Of a DNA stretch of 64,000 bases, positions 8,146 to 15,777 are shown piece after piece. This DNA comes from OMIW01 sp044235645 (GTDB lineage Bacteria; Bdellovibrionota_C; UBA2361; OMIW01). The notes under the pieces are model-generated. The model was given only the letters and a program-made list of their open reading frames with translations, was not told the DNA's origin and made no database searches. The DNA lies in the NCBI GenBank assembly GCA_044235645.1, contig JBIIHQ010000006.1, positions 62,001-126,000 of the forward strand, in the 5' to 3' direction. Each line of letters opens with the position of its first letter. Positions within the stretch are counted from its first letter, which is position 1. Both the position numbers and the translations under genes were made by a program.

Positions 8146-11100
8146 ATGGCCACTGCATCGAACTCAAAAAGGTCCGCCGTACGCTCTTCACTCGAACAGC
8201 TCTCTGAGACATGGCGGCGAGATCTCCGATCTGCCATCGTTGCTCATCCGCAGCTTCCGAGCAGCGATGTTCTTGTTGAAGAGTATATATCAGCGTTTCC
8301 CCCCGAGTATCAGGCGACATTCTCGGTAGAGCAGTGTGTCGCCGACCTTGAGGTTATGAGCACCCTCACGAAAGAATCCCCTCTGACCGCTCGCATTGAA
8401 CCACGTCATCCACTTCGGTCTCCAGCAATTGGGGGTTCGAATGACGAGACAGCGACCGCAACGGTGGTCCTCTACAATCAAGGAGCAGATATTCCCCTCA
8501 GTAAATCACTTCCCATTCTCGAGAATATGGGGCTTGAGGTGCTCACCGTTTCCTCGGTTGAGATTGTACCTGACCAGCTCAATCGGGTGGCGATTCACCG
8601 TATGCTCGTGCGACCTAAGTTTGATACCGAGCCCGAATCCTCTTCCGTCTTCTCACCTGGGTCTTCATCGATAGCACTCCCCTCCTCGGTGTCACACGGG
8701 CTCTGTGAAATAATTGCGGGACGTGCAGAGAACGATCTCCTCAACGCTCTTCTGATTCGTTCGACTCCTATCACCGATCACTTTGACGTGGAAGCAATTG
8801 GACTTCTTCGGGCCTATTCCTGCCTCCTGTGGCAGCTAATTAAGTTCGCGACCCGAGGAGCTATCTTCGAGGCTCTCGTCGCTGAACCACAGGTGGCCGT
8901 TTTACTGTGGCGCTTTTTTATAACTCGCTTTGACCCGGCGTTTGGCACGGCAGAGGATCGCACCCCCGCTCTTCAATCGTTGGAACAGCAGTGCATCGAA
9001 CTCCTCGCCTCTGTTCGCGAGATCAACAGAGACCGCATCTTGCGATCTCTCCTCTCCTTGATCAAACACACTGTGCGGACAAACTTTTTCCATCGACAAG
9101 GGCGTGCCCTCACCCTCAAGCTTCACTCCGAAAAGATTGACATCATACCCCAGCCACGGCCGAAGTTTGAGCTTTTCATCCGTTCCCCTCTTTTCGAGGG
9201 AACACATCTTCGAGCTGATTCTGTCGCTCGTGGCGGAATCCGATGGAGCGAACGGAATGATGACTATCGCACCGAGGTGCTCGGTCTGATGAATACCCAG
9301 CGGATCAAGAATGTCGTCATTGTTCCGAATGGAGCAAAGGGAGGCTTCGCGATTCGATATCTCCCCAAGGATCAGAAGGAAGTATACAGAACGGTCGAGC
9401 AATGTTACCGCGAGTATATCAGGGCATGCTTGTCGGTCACCGACAATCGGGTCGGTGACGCGATTATTCATCCGCAAGGCCTCGTCATCTATGATGAACC
9501 AGATCCGTACTTCGTCGTCGCCGCTGACAAAGGAACGGCGACCTTCAGCGATATCGCGAATGAAATAGCGGTCAATGAATACCAGTTCTGGCTCGGTGAT
9601 GCGTTTGCCTCAGGTGGCTCCAAAGGCTACGACCACAAGCTCTATGGCATCACAGCCCGAGGAGCGTGGGAATGCGTTCGTCGGCACTTTCATGACCTCG
9701 GTATCCACTATGAGAGAGACCCATTTTCGGTAATTGGCATCGGCGATATGAGTGGCGATGTTTTCGGAAATGGACTCCTCATGAGTGACAAAGCGAAACT
9801 TATCGCGGCGTTCAATCATATCCATATATTCATCGATCCGAGCCCCGACCCCGCTGCGTCTTTCAAAGAACGAAAGCGGCTCTTCGAAATGCCCCGATCA
9901 AACTGGACTGATTACGACAAAAATATTATTAGCACAGGTGGTGGTGTTTTTGGACGTTTCGACAAAGAGATAACGCTTACTCCAGAAATGAGGGCTGCTT
10001 TCGCAGTGCCCGAGGAAACTCCGGCAACCTTGAACGGGGAGGAGCTCATTAACCTCATACTTCAGGCACCATGTGATCTTCTCTGGAACGGTGGAATCGG
10101 TACCTACGTTAAGGCGTCGATAGAGTCGCATAGCGATGTGAGCGATCGTCACAACGATCGGGTACGGATAAATGCGACGGAACTACGTGCGCGCGTGATC
10201 GGTGAAGGGGGTAATCTCGGTCTGACCCAACGGGCGCGAGTTGAAGCGGGCATGGCGGGAGTTGCGCTCAACACGGATGCGATCGACAACTCGGCTGGGG
10301 TAGATCTCTCAGACCATGAGGTCAACCTTAAGATCCTATTTGCTGGTCTTATTCAGGAGGGAACAATAACTCTCGAGCAGCGCGATGCGTTAATGCTCGA
10401 GATCGCTGATGAGGTTACTCAGCAGGTTCTCGATCATAATCGCAGTCATGCGGTGATGCTCTCCCTTTCGGTCAATCGATCTAAGAAGAGCCTGTCGTAC
10501 GTTACTTCACTCCTCCGTCACCTCTCGCGACTCGGGTACGTGAGCAGACGTCACCTTGTCCTCCCCGATGATGCCACCCTTGAGGAGCGAGACAGACGCC
10601 ACTTGGGACTTTCACGCCCCGAGCTCTCGGTTTGCCTAGCCAGCGTCAAGATGTGGATCAAAGATATCTTGGGCAGCTCAAATTTGATAAAAGATCCCAT
10701 ATTCCGCCGATACCTCGCAGAATATTTCCCGACGACCGTCCGCCACCGATTCTCCAAGGAGATTCTTAGGCACCCTTTGTGGAACCACATCATTGCGACG
10801 GAGGTGACGAGCAAACTCGTCGATGCGGTCGGAATAACCTTCGTGCACCGCATGTGCACCAACCATTCCGTCCCTCCATTAACGGTCATCAAGTGTGCCC
10901 TCGCGGCAGACGAAATTTTGGGGCTCAGCGAGATTCGGTCAGCCCTATCGACGTTCGACAATTCCGATGAAAACACTTTTTTTCTCACCTCGAGACGTGA
11001 AGTGAGTGGTAGCCTCCGGGATGTAACCGCCTGGCTGATTGCCCGTCATGGGCACGAGCTTTCGCTCGAGGGAATGGTATCTCAGTATCGAGCCGCATTT

Positions 11101-11616
11101 CTTGGTTGCGTTGACCAAAGTGACGATATTTTGGTAGGGGAAAATCGTGCGCTCTGCAACAACCGATATCGAGGGTTACTTGAAAAGCGACTTGAGGCGG
11201 GGGTGGCCCGTCGGATTGCGATAATCCCAGTCATCGTTAATCTGCTCGAGATGATTCGAATCTCGCAACGTACCGGCACATCGGTCGGACTCATCTCGGC
11301 TGTCGATGCCCAAATTATCGCAGAGCTCTCGCTCGCGCCGTATGCGATTATCACTCGACTCCCCGAAACAAAGGATAAGTGGGAACATCAGCTACTTCTC
11401 AGCACCTACGATGATATTCGTCGCCAACTCTCATATCTTACCGAGAGGCTTGTTGGGATGGGAATCCTCTCCCCAGGCGATGTTTCAGAGCGGATTCGTC
11501 GCAGCCCAAATTATGAGATGCTGACGAATATCGTCGAGGAGATTAATGGAAGCAGGACCCCCTCGGTGGCGGCGGTCGGAGTGTTGGCGAAACATCTTCG
11601 CGGGATCGGGGTCTAG
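8146..11616 (+). CDS. gdhB: NAD-specific glutamate dehydrogenase, large type
   Basis: 1156 residues. It oxidatively deaminates L-glutamate to 2-oxoglutarate and ammonia with NAD+, feeding amino-acid carbon into the TCA cycle. Around residues 360-400 are 'ARGGIRWSERNDDYRTEV', 'TQRIKNVVIVPNGAKGGF' and the catalytic lysine region typical of the large GDH class. The nucleotide-binding loop 'VIGIGDMSGDVFGNG' is near residue 530, and 'LWNGGIGTYVK' and 'ARVIGEGGNLGLTQ' follow. The family's 180-kDa members have about 1600 residues; this one lacks several hundred N-terminal residues, the region thought to be regulatory. ATG at 8146 follows GAGGG at a long spacing. It is monocistronic as far as can be seen. 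The symbol follows common usage for this class. Confidence 0.92.
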   Translation: MATASNSKRSAVRSSLEQLSETWRRDLRSAIVAHPQLPSSDVLVEEYISAFPPEYQATFSVEQCVADLEVMSTLTKESPLTARIEPRHPLRSPAIGGSNDETATATVVLYNQGADIPLSKSLPILENMGLEVLTVSSVEIVPDQLNRVAIHRMLVRPKFDTEPESSSVFSPGSSSIALPSSVSHGLCEIIAGRAENDLLNALLIRSTPITDHFDVEAIGLLRAYSCLLWQLIKFATRGAIFEALVAEPQVAVLLWRFFITRFDPAFGTAEDRTPALQSLEQQCIELLASVREINRDRILRSLLSLIKHTVRTNFFHRQGRALTLKLHSEKIDIIPQPRPKFELFIRSPLFEGTHLRADSVARGGIRWSERNDDYRTEVLGLMNTQRIKNVVIVPNGAKGGFAIRYLPKDQKEVYRTVEQCYREYIRACLSVTDNRVGDAIIHPQGLVIYDEPDPYFVVAADKGTATFSDIANEIAVNEYQFWLGDAFASGGSKGYDHKLYGITARGAWECVRRHFHDLGIHYERDPFSVIGIGDMSGDVFGNGLLMSDKAKLIAAFNHIHIFIDPSPDPAASFKERKRLFEMPRSNWTDYDKNIISTGGGVFGRFDKEITLTPEMRAAFAVPEETPATLNGEELINLILQAPCDLLWNGGIGTYVKASIESHSDVSDRHNDRVRINATELRARVIGEGGNLGLTQRARVEAGMAGVALNTDAIDNSAGVDLSDHEVNLKILFAGLIQEGTITLEQRDALMLEIADEVTQQVLDHNRSHAVMLSLSVNRSKKSLSYVTSLLRHLSRLGYVSRRHLVLPDDATLEERDRRHLGLSRPELSVCLASVKMWIKDILGSSNLIKDPIFRRYLAEYFPTTVRHRFSKEILRHPLWNHIIATEVTSKLVDAVGITFVHRMCTNHSVPPLTVIKCALAADEILGLSEIRSALSTFDNSDENTFFLTSRREVSGSLRDVTAWLIARHGHELSLEGMVSQYRAAFLGCVDQSDDILVGENRALCNNRYRGLLEKRLEAGVARRIAIIPVIVNLLEMIRISQRTGTSVGLISAVDAQIIAELSLAPYAIITRLPETKDKWEHQLLLSTYDDIRRQLSYLTERLVGMGILSPGDVSERIRRSPNYEMLTNIVEEINGSRTPSVAAVGVLAKHLRGIGV

Positions 11617-11814
11617 AATGAGGCAAAACCCCTATCCCAATGCCTCCCACCTCTTCGGAAAACGGTCCACGCTCAGTGAGGGTTTTTGAGTATCGACTCT
11701 TCGGAGAGTGTGGTAGGGTGTCTTGAAGGCGACGCGACGTTTCCGCGTCACTCTCGACCCGATACTCCGGAGCGTTCCCCCTACGCAGGAGCGGTCACCT
11801 ATCAGGTAATGCCC

Positions 11815-12162
11815 ATGATAATGTTTCGCCGAACAAAAGACGACTCTCCCATGGCCCGGCGATCGGCACCTCGGAATACCCTGCTTGTGCTATTCAGCAT
11901 TCTGATGCTGCCGCTCACGGGGTGCGTATATACAAAGATTCGGGTCCCCTTGGATGACGACGTATGGGGGACCAAACTCGGCAGCAAAATCGGCATCGCC
12001 TCGACTCATTCGGTTCTTTGGTTGTTCGCCTGGGGCAGTGCCGGAACAAAAGATGCCGCTGATGCGGGAAATATCTCCATCGTTCACCATATGGACTTGG
12101 GGATAACATCCTATCTGGCAGGGGCATATACCCGGCGGGATACAATCGTATATGGGGATTAG
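11815..12162 (+). CDS. TRL-like lipoprotein 1
   Basis: About 115 residues. The frame is open from 11686, but ATG 11815 (AGG 8 nt upstream) or ATG 11851 gives a proper lipoprotein signal: 'NTLLVLFSILMLPLTGC' with lipobox LTGC. The mature part has the TRL-like family pattern 'GTKLGSKIGIASTHS', 'LWLFAWGSAGTKDAA', 'ISIVHHMD' and the ending 'DTIVYGD'. TRL-like proteins are small lipoproteins of unknown function found in several Gram-negative groups. A paralogue overlaps its 3' end by 11 nt. Family call good, function unknown. Confidence 0.75.
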   Translation: MIMFRRTKDDSPMARRSAPRNTLLVLFSILMLPLTGCVYTKIRVPLDDDVWGTKLGSKIGIASTHSVLWLFAWGSAGTKDAADAGNISIVHHMDLGITSYLAGAYTRRDTIVYGD

Positions 12163-12586
12163 CCACCACGGGGGATATATTCCTGGATGGGAAGATTCGT
12201 CGCATCGACTGCGGCAGAGGATCTCCACCAGTCTCGTTCGATTGCTTTACTCTGGTCTTGGGCGGTGGACAACAACGCGTCTCCTTGCCCCGCTCGTTTT
12301 CATCGCGACGGGGTGCAATCCCGGATTTATCTACACCAACATTAAGACCCCCTACTGCACCAACCTTCGGGGCACCCCTTTGGGCCCCCTCCAGGCGAGC
12401 GGCGCCACCAGACGGGTAAGCATTCCTACTGGCAGGATAGACCTCACCGCGGAGTGGGATGCGCGCGGTATCGGTGATATCGCCCAGCGACATGGCATCA
12501 AGGAGGTTTTTGGGTGCGACCAAAAACGAATTTCGGTGCTCGGAGGATTGTACAGTTCGCGCACGGTTATCGTGTACGGGAGATAG
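12152..12586 (+). CDS. TRL-like lipoprotein 2, diverged paralogue
   Basis: Up to 144 residues. The segment 'TTRLLAPLVFIATGC' is a lipoprotein signal with lipobox IATGC near residue 55. The usual start therefore may be a TTG around 12239 rather than the ATG at 12152, which overlaps the first TRL gene by 11 nt. The mature part keeps the family frame: 'GFIYTNIKTPYC', 'GDIAQRHGIKEVFG', 'ISVLGGLYSSRTVIVYGR'. It has lost the tryptophan-rich middle of copy 1 and has gained cysteines. A tandem duplication followed by divergence is the simplest reading. Function unknown. Confidence 0.65.
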   Translation: MGISHHGGYIPGWEDSSHRLRQRISTSLVRLLYSGLGRWTTTRLLAPLVFIATGCNPGFIYTNIKTPYCTNLRGTPLGPLQASGATRRVSIPTGRIDLTAEWDARGIGDIAQRHGIKEVFGCDQKRISVLGGLYSSRTVIVYGR

Positions 12587-12785
12587 TGCTGGTCTAAACC
12601 CATCTCCACCCATGCAGCCCCACCAACAAGGTGTGCACCACCATCAACCATCACACAATCTCCCCTGAACCACCGATAATAGCGCGCGGTCGGAATTTGG
12701 TTACTCAGTGTGCTTCGTGGCATGTTGTCGGCAGAACATGACGGATTGCCAGCGAATTTCCTCGGTACAAGGTGACTTCATCTGC

Positions 12786-12815
12786 TTGACACAATGGCTG
12801 CTCTCGAGGTATCGA
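12786..12815 (+). promoter_or_regulatory. Sigma-70-type promoter of small unit 1
   Basis: A perfect -35 box TTGACA, an 18-nt spacer, then TATCGA. The start site would fall near 12822, about 18 nt before the ATG at 12840. The matching small unit 2 has the same layout (TTGACG-N17-TATCCT). Confidence 0.5.
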
Positions 12816-12839
12816 CAAGAAATCTTTAACAAAGGTTTT

Positions 12840-13049
12840 ATGGAAGACGAGTTGATGGCAACCGCCGAGCCCTTCTTCGCCGAGGCGAGACGGCTTCGCG
12901 AAAGCGCTTCCCTTGTACGAAAGCGCCCCTTCGGGATGATACGGGCTTGGGTCCTTCGACTGCAGGCCGATCAGACAGAGGAGCTTGGATACATGGCATT
13001 GACGATGCCACGTCGGTGCAAGTCCTCTTCTCCCCGGTGCCCAGGTTGA
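12840..13049 (+). CDS. Small protein, paralogue 1
   Basis: 69 residues starting 'MEDELMATAEPFFAEARRL'. It is helical and charged, with a middle 'RPFGMIRAWVLRLQAD' segment and a Cys-containing tail. The frame is open upstream to 12708, but ATG 12840 is placed just after a promoter and AAAGG. It resembles the protein at 13583-13786 in start context, the 'FMxDE' start, the following 'F..A..L' and a 'PxG' plus Arg/Leu helix. The second half weakly recalls DUF1127-type small proteins. A strong terminator follows at 13098. Real-gene status is supported by that promoter-ORF-terminator order; a small RNA is the alternative. Confidence 0.5.
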   Translation: MEDELMATAEPFFAEARRLRESASLVRKRPFGMIRAWVLRLQADQTEELGYMALTMPRRCKSSSPRCPG

Positions 13050-13097
13050 TTCCTCTTATGTTGCCAATCTGACAACGGTAGCGGTTCTCTTTCCCCC

Positions 13098-13129
13098 CAG
13101 CTGGTGACAAAACTCACCAGCTGTTTTTT
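13098..13129 (+). terminator. Strong intrinsic terminator after small unit 1
   Basis: A 10-bp perfect stem (CAGCTGGTGA / TCACCAGCTG), a 6-nt loop CAAAAC, and six T directly after. It ends the transcription unit that starts near 12822. Confidence 0.88.
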
Positions 13130-13528
13130 CGCCATACGCCGGAGCTCGATAGGTGCGCTACATGCATCATCAAGATACGTATTGTGCGACTTGGACTACT
13201 TTATAGATGTATACTGAGTTTGAATTACATCATGTGACAATCACCCCTTGAGATGAATCGGGCAAGATGCTCGGAAGCCAGTGGATTGAGGATTTCGGGA
13301 AAAGCTCAAAAAATCCTGGCCCGCTGAGGTGGTCACCGCAGCCATAAACGATATTGAGAAGCGCAAATCCGGCTGGGTTGGCGGACGGGGCCCCGGAAAG
13401 AGGCGCCATCAGTCACGTGCCCCGATGAACTCCCCTCGCGTGCCTCTGATTTCCAGCTCGCGCTCAACGGAGATAGCCATCAATGACCGTCCTTCACAAA
13501 CTCAGAGGCCAGAGGGCACTCATCGTCG
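13130..13528 (+). other. Intergenic spacer between the two small units, about 400 bp
   Basis: No gene is supported. Short frames exist (for example 13329-13532) without a ribosome-binding site or recognisable content. Confidence 0.5.
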
Positions 13529-13557
13529 TTGACGAACAAAAGACGAAAGGATATCCT
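13529..13557 (+). promoter_or_regulatory. Sigma-70-type promoter of small unit 2
   Basis: TTGACG, a 17-nt spacer, then TATCCT; the predicted start is near 13565. The sequence between the -10 box and the ATG (AGAAA..., GTTTACAATGAGGTTT) resembles that of unit 1, which argues for common origin. Confidence 0.55.
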
Positions 13558-13582
13558 AGAAACAGCGTTTACAATGAGGTTT

Positions 13583-13786
13583 ATGAGAGACGAAACTCTC
13601 ACAAGGGCGGGGATCAGGTGCTTCGATTCAGCGGATATCCTGTGCCGTCAACGCACAGGGCACAGCCGTACTGGGCCGATTGGGTGGCTTGAGTCCCACC
13701 TTGAACGGTGGCGTGCCAAACGAAAAGCGAGAGCCTTGATACGTCTCGGCTTTTATATGCTTCCAGGTCCCCCGAAAGTGGATTAA
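13583..13786 (+). CDS. Small protein, paralogue 2 (possibly DUF1127-like)
   Basis: 67 residues starting 'MRDETLTRAGIRCF'; ATG 13574 is an alternative start three codons earlier. The core 'GPIGWLESHLERWRAKRKAR' is a basic amphipathic helix of the kind seen in DUF1127-like small proteins, but the usual conserved ending is not clear. GAGG stands 3 nt before ATG 13583. A terminator begins 7 nt after the stop codon, and a promoter lies about 20 nt before the start, so this is a compact single-gene unit. It is probably paralogous to 12840-13049. Function unknown. Confidence 0.55.
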   Translation: MRDETLTRAGIRCFDSADILCRQRTGHSRTGPIGWLESHLERWRAKRKARALIRLGFYMLPGPPKVD

Positions 13787-13792
13787 ACCCGC

Positions 13793-13824
13793 GGCTGGTG
13801 TTCTTCGCACCAGCCCCTCTTTTT
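13793..13824 (+). terminator. Intrinsic terminator after small unit 2
   Basis: Stem GGCTGGTG / CACCAGCC with a 7-nt loop, followed by CCTC and five T. It shares the GCTGGTG/CACCAGC core with the terminator of unit 1. Confidence 0.85.
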
Positions 13825-13951
13825 CCCTGCTTTCTGTTCCTGCTCAAAGCCACCTAACAGCACTGCCAAAGAGCCCCCCACATTAAACGAAATAAAATGG
13901 AACCAAGACTCTAGATTCCTCCGCCCTTTGGTGGCACAGTAGGGGGAGTGT

Positions 13952-14028
13952 GGCCCTGTAGCTCAGTTGGTTAGAGCAGCCGGCTCATAACCGGTAGGTC
14001 GCGGGTTCAAGTCCTGCCGGGGCCACCA
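13952..14028 (+). tRNA. tRNA with CAT anticodon, probably tRNA-Ile2
   Basis: 77 nt with encoded CCA. The acceptor stem is GGCCCTG / CGGGGCC with one G-U type pair, the D-loop GCTCAGTTGGTTAGAGC, the anticodon loop CTCATAA and the T-arm GCGGGTTCAAGTCCTGC. The CAT anticodon allows elongator Met or the lysidine-modified Ile (AUA) tRNA. The GGCCC acceptor start and the GGTCGC...GGTTCAAGTCC part resemble E. coli tRNA-Ile2 more than elongator tRNA-Met, so Ile2 is preferred but not proven. A minus-strand open frame through it is an artefact. Confidence 0.93.
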
Positions 14029-14083
14029 GACCTTCGGAGAAGAGCTGCTTTCCGCAGGTCCACTGAGGTGCCCTGCCACGATT

Positions 14084-14184
14084 CCCCTGCCACAGAGAAT
14101 CCCCTGCTACAGAGAACGAGGCACCTGTCCCCTGGCACAGAGAACGAGGCACCTGTCCCCTGGCACAGAGAACGAGGCACCTAG
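14084..14184 (+). repeat. 28-bp tandem repeat, three full units plus a partial
   Basis: Units at 14101-14128, 14129-14156 and 14157-14184, each starting CCCCTG and containing CACAGAGAACGAGGCACCT. A partial unit is at 14084-14100. Units 2 and 3 differ only in the last two bases. It begins about 55 bp after the tRNA. Confidence 0.85.
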
Positions 14185-14202
14185 CGAGATACCGATGATC
14201 AC

Positions 14203-14261
14203 AGTGCCCCGATGAAGATAATGCCCCGATGGACATAATGCCCCGATGAACATAGTGCCCC
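14203..14261 (+). repeat. 17-bp tandem repeat, three full units plus a partial
   Basis: Units AGTGCCCCGATGAAGAT, AATGCCCCGATGGACAT and AATGCCCCGATGAACAT (14203-14253), then AGTGCCCC. It is unrelated in sequence to the 28-bp repeat just upstream. Together they fill the gap between the tRNA and the protease gene. Confidence 0.85.
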
Positions 14262-14301
14262 GCCCCGTACGCAACCTCCCATACGCTCTCTGTCTCTCCC
14301 G

Positions 14302-15132
14302 CTAGGCGCGTTCTCGGGACGGCGCGACACTCTCCAGCCATTTTTGCACCGCCGGGGACTGCACATTTGTGTAGGTTGTAAAATCCCCCGCCGCGCATCC
14401 CTCAACGTTCCCCTGAGAAACAACCCCGGCGATAGCAAGTCTTCCATTAACTGATACAAGGAGAGGGCCTCCCGAATCACCGTTGCAGACGTTCACGCCG
14501 CCCCCTCCGAAGAGGACAAAGAGATGGTCGGGGGTGACCGTTTCCACCGTCATAGTCCCTGCCTCCAGCGAAATAAAATCACCGGTATCACCCTCCTCAT
14601 CATTGACGTCCCGCAAACCGTACCCATACACAAACCCGAGCTCCCCTATTACTGGAGGGCGGGATGCCAGCAGAGGCAAGGTGGGAAGACCTGGCGCACG
14701 TTCAAGCTTCATCACTGCCGCATCGTTGAAAAGGCGGTCAACCTCTCCATTGAGTGTAAAACCGGGAGCAAGCGAAACCTGTGTCGCCCGCACGTATTCA
14801 GCACTTCCCTGTTCCCCAAAGACGATACCAGTACTAACTCTCGAGTCGTTCCCCAAAAAACAGTGCGCTGCGGTAAGCACCGTATCAGGTGCTATCATCG
14901 TGCCGGTACAAAACAGCGATACCTCAACTCCCTGACCTGTTCGCACCAGAGCACCAACTCGAACAATCGGGGAGCGCCCGATATCTGCACACGAGTCACC
15001 GTTAATAATTTTGGTCGGTAACCCGATGGCACCACATGCATTCGAACTCTGTTCGCTATCTCCTCCGCCCCCTCCACACGCGGTACAAAATCCCACAAAT
15101 CCAAGAGTTATCAGAAGATTAAGTAGTCGCAT
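14302..15132 (-). CDS. Trypsin-like (S1) serine protease lipoprotein
   Basis: 276 residues from ATG 15132, which has GAGGAG 8 nt upstream; ATG 15138 is too close to it. The signal 'LITLGFVGFCTAC' ends in a lipobox cysteine followed by a Gly-rich tether, so the protein is likely a surface or outer-membrane lipoprotein. The chymotrypsin-fold triad is visible: His in 'LTAAHCF', Asp in 'NDAAVMKL', Ser in 'CNGDSGGPL'. The mature start 'KIINGDSC' resembles the activation site of S1 proteases. It is the last gene of the minus-strand run, 12 nt after the esterase. Substrate unknown. Confidence 0.88.
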   Translation of the reverse strand: MRLLNLLITLGFVGFCTACGGGGGDSEQSSNACGAIGLPTKIINGDSCADIGRSPIVRVGALVRTGQGVEVSLFCTGTMIAPDTVLTAAHCFLGNDSRVSTGIVFGEQGSAEYVRATQVSLAPGFTLNGEVDRLFNDAAVMKLERAPGLPTLPLLASRPPVIGELGFVYGYGLRDVNDEEGDTGDFISLEAGTMTVETVTPDHLFVLFGGGGVNVCNGDSGGPLLVSVNGRLAIAGVVSQGNVEGCAAGDFTTYTNVQSPAVQKWLESVAPSRERA

Positions 15133-15144
15133 ACACATGTCTCC

Positions 15145-15777
15145 TCAATTTTGTGGTCGAATAATCCCATCTCCCGCCATCCGCGTTGCCCACTCACGAA
15201 GCCCTCGAATACCCTGTACCCCAACTTTATGGCCGACCGAATCAACGACCATGGTGGTGGGCCACCCGAGCCCGCTCAGATACTGGGCACCCTCCTCCGC
15301 AGCCGCGAGGGACACGACCTCATCGTGCTCCCCGTGTGCGATGAAGATATCGGGTGTACCGCCCGAGGACACAGGGATGGGAGAGCGAATAACGAAGCTG
15401 GCAAGCATCGCCAACCCGGAAAAGAGTGTGGGATTTCGCTGAAGAGCCATTGCGAGGACCGCGCCCCCTTGAGAAAAACCCAGCGCGACCATGCATCGCG
15501 GTTTTATCGCGAGTTTGGTGAGCGCCGTTAGAAGGATATCATCGAGAAGATAAGAGGCCCTCCAAGGATCCGCACTCTCCTCCTCGACCAGCCACCACGA
15601 GAACCCCCCGATAGGATCGGGAATGGGAGCCTGGATAAACAGCCTAGCCACACCCACCGGAACGGAACGCGAAAATCCGCTCATCACCCCCACCATTCCC
15701 GCTCTTCCGTGAACAAAAACAAAAAGAGGGGCGGTCTCGTCGATTCCTGGTTCGAAGGTGAAGATGTGCTCCGTCAT
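15145..15777 (-). CDS. Alpha/beta-hydrolase, carboxylesterase/phospholipase type
   Basis: 210 residues, matching the small carboxylesterase (YpfH/EstB-like) family length. Nucleophile Ser in 'GFSQGG', oxyanion segment 'FVHGRAG', Asp in 'IAHGEHDEVV' and His in 'SVGHKVG' complete the triad. No signal peptide, so cytoplasmic. Likely hydrolyses short-chain esters or lysophospholipids. Its ATG overlaps the stop of the upstream TPR lipoprotein gene by 4 nt (translation coupling), and the protease follows after 12 nt. Confidence 0.85.
   Translation of the reverse strand: MTEHIFTFEPGIDETAPLFVFVHGRAGMVGVMSGFSRSVPVGVARLFIQAPIPDPIGGFSWWLVEEESADPWRASYLLDDILLTALTKLAIKPRCMVALGFSQGGAVLAMALQRNPTLFSGLAMLASFVIRSPIPVSSGGTPDIFIAHGEHDEVVSLAAAEEGAQYLSGLGWPTTMVVDSVGHKVGVQGIRGLREWATRMAGDGIIRPQN

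Noticed and set aside
13985..14398. Minus-strand 137-codon frame running through the tRNA and repeats, ending in 'PAGLEPATYRL'
   Set aside because: The end is the well-known false translation of antisense tRNA sequence; the rest is tandem-repeat DNA and overlap with the protease gene.
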